From Candidatus Tagabacteria bacterium CG09_land_8_20_14_0_10_41_14 (GTDB lineage: Bacteria > Patescibacteriota > Minisyncoccia > JAHISW01 > Tagabacteraceae): 8,744 bases of DNA. The translations under genes were made by a program, and so were the position numbers. The notes under the pieces are model-generated. The model was not told where the DNA came from and did no database searches. It worked only from the letters and a program-made list of their open reading frames with translations. Location: the NCBI GenBank assembly GCA_002774055.1, contig PEZL01000037.1, positions 1 through 8,744 on the forward strand. The letters run 5' to 3'. Positions 4,020-8,744 of this stretch are shown piece by piece; position 1 is the first letter of the stretch; each line of letters opens with the position of its first letter.

Positions 4020-5753
4020 ATGAGTTTTGGGGAAATTTTAGTTAAAAACAGGATTATTGACAGCAGTCTGTTGACACAGAGCCGGAAAGAGATGGAGGAA
4101 CAGGGTGTGTCTTTGGAAGAAGTTCTTTTAAAGCAAGGTATACCCGAAGATGCCATAACGCGGGCTAAAAGTGAAGCCTTTGGCATACCTATTAAAAAAA
4201 TTGGCGATACCTCCAAAATTCCCTTTGATATTCTTAAAAAAATACCGGAAGAATCAGTAAGGCATTATAGGTTTATTCCCGTGGGTTTAAGGGAGGGAGT
4301 CATTGAGATGGGCGTTGTTAATCCTGATGACATGGCTGGCCGGGAAGCCCTCCAGTTTTTGTCTTCTAAATTGGATTTGCCGATAAAAATTTATTTGGTG
4401 TCTCTTTCGGATTTCAATAAGGCTCTGGGCGATTATAAAAGCCTTGGCGGCGAGGCGGTAAAACTTTTGGATGAATTGGAAACCGTGATTGCCGAAAAAA
4501 TTTCTTCCGCCGAACCCGGCTCTGGGATTGGGGAAGAGATTGCTGATGGGAGGGCTGAAAAGCTTTCGGTCGGAGAAGCGCCGGTTACTAAAATGGTTGC
4601 CGTGGTATTAAGGCACGCCATTGACGGTAATGCCTCGGATGTGCATATAGAGCCGCTTGAAAACGAATTAAAAGTCCGGTTTCGGGTGGACGGTGTGTTA
4701 TACACTAGTCTTAAATTGCCGATTAAGGTTCATGAGGCGGTGGTTGCCAGGATAAAAATTCTCACCAATATGAAATTGGATGAAAAACGCAAGCCTCAAG
4801 ACGGAAGATTTGAGGCTTCGGTTTCCGGCAGGCATATAGATTTTAGGGTTTCAACATTTCCCACTTTTTTTGGAGAAAAAGTGGTTATCAGAATTTTGGA
4901 CCCCGAGAAGGGGGTGAAAGATTTGGAGGCTACCGGTTTGGTTGGTAGAAATTTTGAAATCGTAAAAGAAAAATTGCAAAGACCTTATGGTTTGATTCTT
5001 TTAACCGGCCCGACCGGTTCGGGAAAAACCACCACGCTTTACGCTATGTTGAAAATGCTTGAAAGGGAAAAAAACAACGTGGTGAGCCTGGAAGACCCGA
5101 TTGAATATAATATTGAGGGCGTGAGCCAGTCTCAGGTAAGGCCGGAACTGAATTACGATTTTGCCAACGGGCTGCGTTCCATTTTAAGGCAGGACCCGGA
5201 TATGATAATGGTGGGTGAAATTAGAGACAGGGAAACGGCAAAACTTGCCATTCAGGCGGCCCTTACCGGCCATTTGGTTTTTTCCACCCTGCATACCAAT
5301 ACAGCTACAGGCATTATTCCTCGGCTCGTTGATATGGGAGTTGACCCGTATTTGATTTCCGCCGCCTTGATTATGGGAATTGGCCAGCGTTTGGTGGGCA
5401 CCTTGTGCGCTGAATCCAGAAAGGCCGTGCCTCTCACCGGCAGCGTGAGGGAAACGATAGAAAAAGAATTGGTTGGTTTACCCGAATCGGTTAGGCAGAG
5501 TATTAAAATACCCAAGCAAATTTACAGGGCCGAGCCCTCGGGTGATTGTCCGCGCGGAACAAGGGGTAGAATCGGAATTTTTGAGGTTTTGCAAATGACC
5601 CCCCAACTTGAAAAGTTAATCTTAACAAACAGCGGCGAATCGGTTATAATGGAAGAAGCGAAGCGGCAGGGAATGATTACCATGCGCCATGACGGCATCT
5701 TGAAAGTTTTTAGGGGTGAAATAGGACTGGAACAGTTAAAACAGGTTATTTAA
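4020..5753 (+). CDS. pilB: PilB, type IV pilus extension ATPase
   Basis: This 577-residue GspE/PilB-family hexameric motor powers pilus extension by ATP hydrolysis at the cytoplasmic face of PilC. Residues ~1-140 form an MshEN-type N-terminal domain, starting F-G-E-I-L-V-K-N. A linker follows, then N2 with A-S-D-V-H-I-E-P (205-212). Walker A is G-P-T-G-S-G-K-T-T (330-338, K336), the Asp box S-L-E-D-P-I-E-Y (356-363), Walker B M-I-M-V-G-E-I-R-D (395-403, E400) and the His box G-H-L-V-F-S-T-L-H-T-N (417-427). The C-terminal zinc tetracysteine of most PilB/GspE proteins is reduced: only C463 and C510 remain (L-C-A-E-S and G-D-C-P-R-G). The frame has no other start upstream before a TAA at 3972, so the ATG at 4020 is secure. 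Its A is the last base of the 13-bp inverted repeat. Confidence 0.96.
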   Translation: MSFGEILVKNRIIDSSLLTQSRKEMEEQGVSLEEVLLKQGIPEDAITRAKSEAFGIPIKKIGDTSKIPFDILKKIPEESVRHYRFIPVGLREGVIEMGVVNPDDMAGREALQFLSSKLDLPIKIYLVSLSDFNKALGDYKSLGGEAVKLLDELETVIAEKISSAEPGSGIGEEIADGRAEKLSVGEAPVTKMVAVVLRHAIDGNASDVHIEPLENELKVRFRVDGVLYTSLKLPIKVHEAVVARIKILTNMKLDEKRKPQDGRFEASVSGRHIDFRVSTFPTFFGEKVVIRILDPEKGVKDLEATGLVGRNFEIVKEKLQRPYGLILLTGPTGSGKTTTLYAMLKMLEREKNNVVSLEDPIEYNIEGVSQSQVRPELNYDFANGLRSILRQDPDMIMVGEIRDRETAKLAIQAALTGHLVFSTLHTNTATGIIPRLVDMGVDPYLISAALIMGIGQRLVGTLCAESRKAVPLTGSVRETIEKELVGLPESVRQSIKIPKQIYRAEPSGDCPRGTRGRIGIFEVLQMTPQLEKLILTNSGESVIMEEAKRQGMITMRHDGILKVFRGEIGLEQLKQVI

Positions 5754-5776
5754 AAGCGCTGAAAATTAATAACTTT

Positions 5777-6193
5777 ATGAAGGAAAATATAAAAAAGGAA
5801 AATATGAAACAAGACGAAGAAAAAATAACGGTTTTTCTCATAGACGATGATGAGTTTCTTTTGGATATGTACGCGTTGAAATTTAAAAGCTCCGGATTTA
5901 AGGTGGAGGTGGCCTATGGAGCGAAGGAGGCTTTGGATAAATTAAAAAAAGGATTTCATCCGGACGTTGTTTTGTTGGATATAGTGATGCCCAAATTGGA
6001 TGGTTTTGCTTTTTTAGAAATTTTAAAAAAGGAGAAACTGTTGAAAGATAGTTTGGTTATAATTTTAAGCAATCTGGGGCAGAAAGATGATATTGAAAAA
6101 GGCAGGCTATTGGGCGCGGCGGATTATATTGTGAAGGCAAGTTTTACGCCCACGGAGGTGGTGGAGAAAGTTAAAACTCTTTTAAAAAAATGA
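5777..6193 (+). CDS. CheY-like single-domain response regulator
   Basis: This 138-residue protein is a stand-alone receiver domain with no output domain. The acidic pocket is I-D-D-D (22-25), the phospho-acceptor is D68 in L-L-D-I-V-M-P, the switch residue is S98 in I-I-L-S-N, and the conserved lysine is K120 in Y-I-V-K-A; all key residues are present. Such proteins act by binding a partner when phosphorylated by a histidine kinase; no kinase is in the window. It lies 23 bases after pilB and overlaps pilT by ATGA, so it probably controls the motors or pilus number. The start is ambiguous: an 11-bp direct repeat AAGGAAAATAT (5780-5790, 5795-5805) places a good AAGGA ribosome-binding site four bases before the in-frame ATG at 5804. 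That start would give a 129-residue protein of normal CheY length and may be the true one. Confidence 0.92.
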   Translation: MKENIKKENMKQDEEKITVFLIDDDEFLLDMYALKFKSSGFKVEVAYGAKEALDKLKKGFHPDVVLLDIVMPKLDGFAFLEILKKEKLLKDSLVIILSNLGQKDDIEKGRLLGAADYIVKASFTPTEVVEKVKTLLKK

Positions 6194-7260
6194 CAAAGGA
6201 CTATCAAAAAATACTTTCGGATTTAATTGTTTCAATTGTTGAATCCTCGGCTTCTGATTTGCATTTGGCCGTTGGCCGTCATCCGACCCTAAGGGTGGCC
6301 GGTTCTTTGGTGCCGCTTTCAAAACAGCCGATACTTGTCTCGGAGGATACGGAGGGTTTTATCGCTGTTTTTCTGAACGAAGAAGAAAGGCGGGAATTGG
6401 AAAAGGCGGGTGAGTTGGATTTCGCTTATACTTCTGATAAGAACGTAAGGTTCCGATGCAACGCGTTTAAACAGCGCGGCTATTGGAGTGTTGCCATGCG
6501 TTTTGTTCCTTCCAAAATAAAAAAACTGGAAGAACTGGGCTTGCCGGAGATTTTAAGAAATTTTGCCTTAAGGGAACAGGGTTTCTTTTTGGTCGTGGGC
6601 CCTACGGGCCATGGAAAATCCACCACGCTTGCCAGCATGATAGATATAATTAATCATGAGGTGAGCAAACACATTGTAACAGTTGAAGACCCCATTGAAT
6701 ATTTGTTTGTTCAGGATAAGTCTATTATTGCTCAAAGGGAGGTTGGAGCAGACACAACTGATTTCAGCCGGGCGCTAAGAGCGATGTTTCGCGAAGATGT
6801 GGATGTGGCCATGGTGGGTGAAATGCGCGATCCTGAAAGCATCGGTTTTGCCGTTACCGCGGCCGAAACCGGACACTTGCTTTTGTCTTCTTTGCATACA
6901 AACAACGCCAGCCAGACTATAGACAGAATCATTGACAGTTTTCCCGGCCAGCAGCAAAATCAGATACGATTGCAATTGGCCGGAAGTTTGCTGGGAATTT
7001 TTTCTCAAAGGCTGATTCCCAGAATTTCAGGCGGGCTCATTCCGGCCTACGAATTGCTTATCGCGAACACAGCGGTGCGCAATCTGATAAGAGAAGCTAG
7101 AACTCACGAGATAGACATTGTTATTGAAACAGGTTCTTCTGAAGGCATGATTAGTTTGAATAATTCTCTTATAGAACTTGTTCGTAAGGGAGAAATTAGT
7201 ATGAATAACGCGGTCGCTTTTTCTCTTAATCCGAAGGCGTTGGCCGGTTTGGTAAAGTAA
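6190..7260 (+). CDS. pilT: PilT, type IV pilus retraction ATPase
   Basis: This 356-residue hexameric ATPase drives pilus depolymerisation, which pulls attached DNA or surfaces toward the cell. Seen in order: A-S-D-L-H-L (21-26), Walker A G-P-T-G-H-G-K-S-T (137-145, K143), Asp box V-E-D-P-I-E-Y (165-171), Walker B V-A-M-V-G-E-M-R-D (206-214, E211), His box T-G-H-L-L-L-S-S-L-H-T-N (227-238), and A-V-R-N-L-I-R-E (295-302), the C-terminal motif that marks PilT rather than PilB. The length matches the family (about 345-370). Walker A has His where most PilT proteins have Ser. The start overlaps the response-regulator stop in ATGA, so translation is coupled. No MshEN domain or Cys cluster is present, as expected for PilT. 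Confidence 0.96.
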   Translation: MTKDYQKILSDLIVSIVESSASDLHLAVGRHPTLRVAGSLVPLSKQPILVSEDTEGFIAVFLNEEERRELEKAGELDFAYTSDKNVRFRCNAFKQRGYWSVAMRFVPSKIKKLEELGLPEILRNFALREQGFFLVVGPTGHGKSTTLASMIDIINHEVSKHIVTVEDPIEYLFVQDKSIIAQREVGADTTDFSRALRAMFREDVDVAMVGEMRDPESIGFAVTAAETGHLLLSSLHTNNASQTIDRIIDSFPGQQQNQIRLQLAGSLLGIFSQRLIPRISGGLIPAYELLIANTAVRNLIREARTHEIDIVIETGSSEGMISLNNSLIELVRKGEISMNNAVAFSLNPKALAGLVK

Positions 7261-7267
7261 TTTTTTA

Positions 7268-8479
7268 ATGCCTCTTTATAAATACAAAGTAACTACGCCG
7301 GAAGGCGAGGTGAGAGAGGGCAGCATGGAGGCTGCCGGTTTGGATATTGCCGTCCGTTCCCTTCAAAAAAGGAACCTGATTGTCGTTTCAATAAAACCCG
7401 CCGAAGGAGACAAATCTATTTTTGATAAATCTCCGCTTTCTTTTGAAAGAGTTAAAAGGCGCGATATTGTTATTTTTTCCAGGCAAATCGCGACACTTTT
7501 TGAGGCCAAGGTTCCCATACTGACTTCTTTTAAACTTTTGGCGGTAGAAACGGAAAATAAGGCCTTGGGGAAAGTTCTCGGGCTTATTATTGAAGATATT
7601 GAAGGCGGCGCGCGTATTTCCCAGGCGCTTAGCAGCCATCCCAAGGTTTTTTCACATTTTTATGTCAGTATGGTTTTGGCCGGGGAAGAATCGGGAAAGT
7701 TGGAGGAGGTTTTTAAATATTTGGCGGATTTTTTAGAAAGAAGTTACGAGCTTGCTTCCAAGGCAAAACACGCTTTGATTTATCCGGCTTTCGTGATTTC
7801 CGCCTTTTTTGGCGTAATGATTTTAATGCTGGTTTCCGTGATTCCCAAACTGGCCGACGTAATTAAAGAGAGCGGGCAGGCAGTGCCTTTTTATACCAAA
7901 ATCGTGATGGTTTTAAGCGATTTGGTGAGAAATTACGGAATGTTTGTTGCTATTCTTTTGGCCGTAGCCGTTTTTGCCTTTTGGCGTTACAGCAGAACAA
8001 AGGCCGGAAAAGAAGCGGTGGCGAGAATCCTTATAAGTATTCCTTTTTTGGGGGAACTTTACAGAAAAATTTATCTTTCAAGAATCGCGGACAACCTGAA
8101 GACATTAATCAGCGGAGGTGTTACCATGGTTCGTTCTTTGGAAATTACGGCTGATACGGTGGACAATTATGTTTATAAACAGATTGTTCTTGATACCGTG
8201 CGCGCCGTGAAGGCGGGTTCAAGTATTTCGGAGAACATGTCGCGCTACAAGGAGATTTCTCCCTTAATGATACAGATGATTAAAATAGGAGAAGAAACCG
8301 GCAAGTTGGATTTTATTTTAGATACCCTGTCCACTTTTTACGAAAGAGAAGTGGACCAGTCCCTTGAAACTTTGGTGGGGCTTATAGAGCCCGCCATGAT
8401 TATTGTTTTGGGTGTTGGTGTGGGGATTCTTTTGGCGTCTGTTTTAATGCCGATATATAATATCGCGCTTGCCGTGTAA
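7268..8479 (+). CDS. pilC: PilC, inner-membrane platform protein of the type IV pilus
   Basis: This 403-residue GspF/PilC-family protein contains two T2SSF repeats. Repeat 1 (~68-193) begins F-S-R-Q-I-A-T-L-F-E-A and holds G-E-E-S-G-K-L-E-E-V-F (139-149). Repeat 2 (~270-394) contains the matching G-E-E-T-G-K-L-D-F-I-L (341-351). Hydrophobic segments lie at ~170-193, ~222-240 and ~370-396, the usual three-helix topology. The N-terminal ~45 residues (Y-K-Y-K-V-T-T-P-E-G) form the typical PilC lead-in. PilC sits in the inner membrane above PilB/PilT and feeds pilin subunits into the fibre. It starts 7 bases after the pilT stop with no Shine-Dalgarno, so it is presumably co-translated. Its last bases overlap the pilin promoter. 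Confidence 0.95.
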   Translation: MPLYKYKVTTPEGEVREGSMEAAGLDIAVRSLQKRNLIVVSIKPAEGDKSIFDKSPLSFERVKRRDIVIFSRQIATLFEAKVPILTSFKLLAVETENKALGKVLGLIIEDIEGGARISQALSSHPKVFSHFYVSMVLAGEESGKLEEVFKYLADFLERSYELASKAKHALIYPAFVISAFFGVMILMLVSVIPKLADVIKESGQAVPFYTKIVMVLSDLVRNYGMFVAILLAVAVFAFWRYSRTKAGKEAVARILISIPFLGELYRKIYLSRIADNLKTLISGGVTMVRSLEITADTVDNYVYKQIVLDTVRAVKAGSSISENMSRYKEISPLMIQMIKIGEETGKLDFILDTLSTFYEREVDQSLETLVGLIEPAMIIVLGVGVGILLASVLMPIYNIALAV

Positions 8480-8497
8480 AGACGCGGCTGGTATAAT
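8469..8497 (+). promoter_or_regulatory. strong extended -10 promoter for the pilin gene
   Basis: TTGCCG (8469-8474) and a consensus TATAAT (8492-8497) are spaced by 17 bases, with TGG (8489-8491) just before the -10 making an extended -10 element. The -35 lies within the last codons of pilC. Initiation near 8504 gives a leader of about 60 bases that is almost pure A/G then A/T, including a perfect 10-bp palindrome at 8551-8560. A separate strong promoter fits the need for far more pilin than assembly protein. No terminator is visible after pilC. Confidence 0.7.
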
Positions 8498-8564
8498 AAA
8501 AACAATAGGAATAAAGGATAAAAAGGTCGAAAAATAGTAACATATATAAAATTTATAAATAAAA

Positions 8565-8744
8565 ATGTTTACAAAAAACAAAAAAGGTTTTACTTTGATA
8601 GAGCTTTTGGTGGTTATTGCCATCATTGGTATTTTGTCTTCCGTGGTTCTCGCTTCTTTAAACAGCGCCAGGAAGAAAGCCAGGGACGCAAGAAGGGTGG
8701 CCGACATAAAACAGATTCAGTTGGCCCTAGAAATGTATTTTGAC
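8565..8744 (+). CDS. type IV pilin, major or minor subunit, 3' end outside the window
   Basis: The first 60 codons are visible. A short basic leader, M-F-T-K-N-K-K-G, precedes the prepilin peptidase cleavage site G|F-T-L-I-E-L-L-V-V-I-A-I-I-G-I-L. Mature F+1 and E+5 are both present, as required for processing and assembly. The hydrophobic helix continues to L-S-S-V-V-L-A-S-L-N, followed by an Arg/Lys/Ala-rich amphipathic helix (S-A-R-K-K-A-R-D-A-R-R-V-A-D-I-K-Q-I) typical of CPR and Gram-positive-type pilins. The protein is held in the membrane, cut by PilD (not in the window) and polymerised on PilC by PilB. The ATG follows AAATAAAA with no Shine-Dalgarno. Whether it is the major pilin cannot be decided from the N-terminus; the private promoter favours it. 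Confidence 0.95.
   Translation, partial: MFTKNKKGFTLIELLVVIAIIGILSSVVLASLNSARKKARDARRVADIKQIQLALEMYFD

Larger units (their letters stand above)
3898..4020. mobile_element. MITE-like element with 13-bp terminal inverted repeats
   Basis: TCCCGTTAGTGAT (3898-3910) is the exact reverse complement of ATCACTAACGGGA (4008-4020). If the arms are read as 12 bp (3899-3910 and 4008-4019), an AT dinucleotide flanks both sides (3897-3898 and 4020-4021), as a 2-bp target duplication would. The interior is AT-rich, non-coding, and carries a terminator-like hairpin, a promoter-like pair and a second hairpin. Deleting the insert joins CTTCA to ATGAGT. This creates a TGA stop for the upstream gene overlapping the pilB ATG as ATGA, the same junction found at pilN/pilO and response regulator/pilT. 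That restoration is the main argument for an insertion. Element family, transposase source and copy number are unknown; a native regulatory structure is the alternative. Confidence 0.6.

Noticed and set aside
4433..4705. Minus-strand open frame inside pilB
   Set aside because: Ser/Thr/Pro-rich translation typical of antisense frames; pilB motifs continue uninterrupted on the plus strand.
7871..7886. GGGCAGGCAGTGCC in pilC as a second copy of the comF palindrome
   Set aside because: Only GGCAGGCAG is shared, there is no inverted arm, and it encodes ordinary conserved PilC residues.
8444..8707. Minus-strand open frame across the pilin start
   Set aside because: It runs antisense to the pilC end, the pilin promoter and an unmistakable prepilin sequence; composition reflects the AT-rich leader.
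1..8744. CRISPR arrays, tRNA or rRNA genes, replication origin, integrase genes
   Set aside because: No regularly spaced repeats, cloverleaf-like or rRNA-like sequence, DnaA-box cluster or recombinase motif was seen on either strand.

Overview
The window carries most of a type IV pilus / DNA-uptake locus from a bacterium that is probably a Patescibacteria (CPR) member, most likely Parcubacteria-like. This rests on several things: a compact pil cluster with short PilN, PilO and PilP-like proteins and no outer-membrane secretin (PilQ) gene in view; a divergent comF; an in-frame GC-rich palindrome in comF encoding a T-C-L-P-V-R-Q-A peptide of a kind I recall from CPR genomes; moderate GC; and several weak or absent Shine-Dalgarno sites. 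TGA is used as a stop (ends of pilN and the response-regulator gene), so a code that reads TGA as glycine is unlikely. The lineage is inferred, not proven.

Layout. Bases 1-506 hold the 3' end of a very A+T-rich, Lys-rich gene, probably the C-terminal part of an AlbA_2/Schlafen-type protein. It is compositionally unlike the rest and may be acquired. It converges on a possible 49-codon minus-strand ORF (493-642) and on comF (636-1295, minus). A 56-base divergent AT-rich control region separates comF from pilM. A tight plus-strand run follows: pilM (1352-2467), pilN (2460-3080), pilO (3077-3610) and a short membrane-anchored protein in the pilP position (3613-3906). After a 113-base gap come pilB (4020-5753), a CheY-like response regulator (5777-6193), pilT (6190-7260), pilC (7268-8479) and, behind its own promoter, a type IV pilin cut by the window end (8565-8744).

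How the genes work together. PilM (cytoplasmic, actin-like) with PilN, PilO and the short protein would form the alignment complex. PilC is the inner-membrane platform, PilB the extension ATPase, PilT the retraction ATPase, and the last gene a structural pilin. The response regulator is translationally coupled to pilT, which suggests signal-dependent control of pilus dynamics. ComF fits natural DNA uptake.

Most interesting observation. The gap between the pilP-like gene and pilB is bounded by a perfect 13-bp inverted repeat (3898-3910 and 4008-4020) that begins just before one gene's stop and ends on the A of the pilB ATG. Removing it in silico rebuilds an ATGA stop/start overlap, the same junction type seen at pilN/pilO and response regulator/pilT. 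This looks like a roughly 121-bp MITE-like insertion that split a formerly coupled operon and brought in a terminator-like hairpin, a good promoter-like sequence and a leader hairpin, giving pilB-T-C its own control point.
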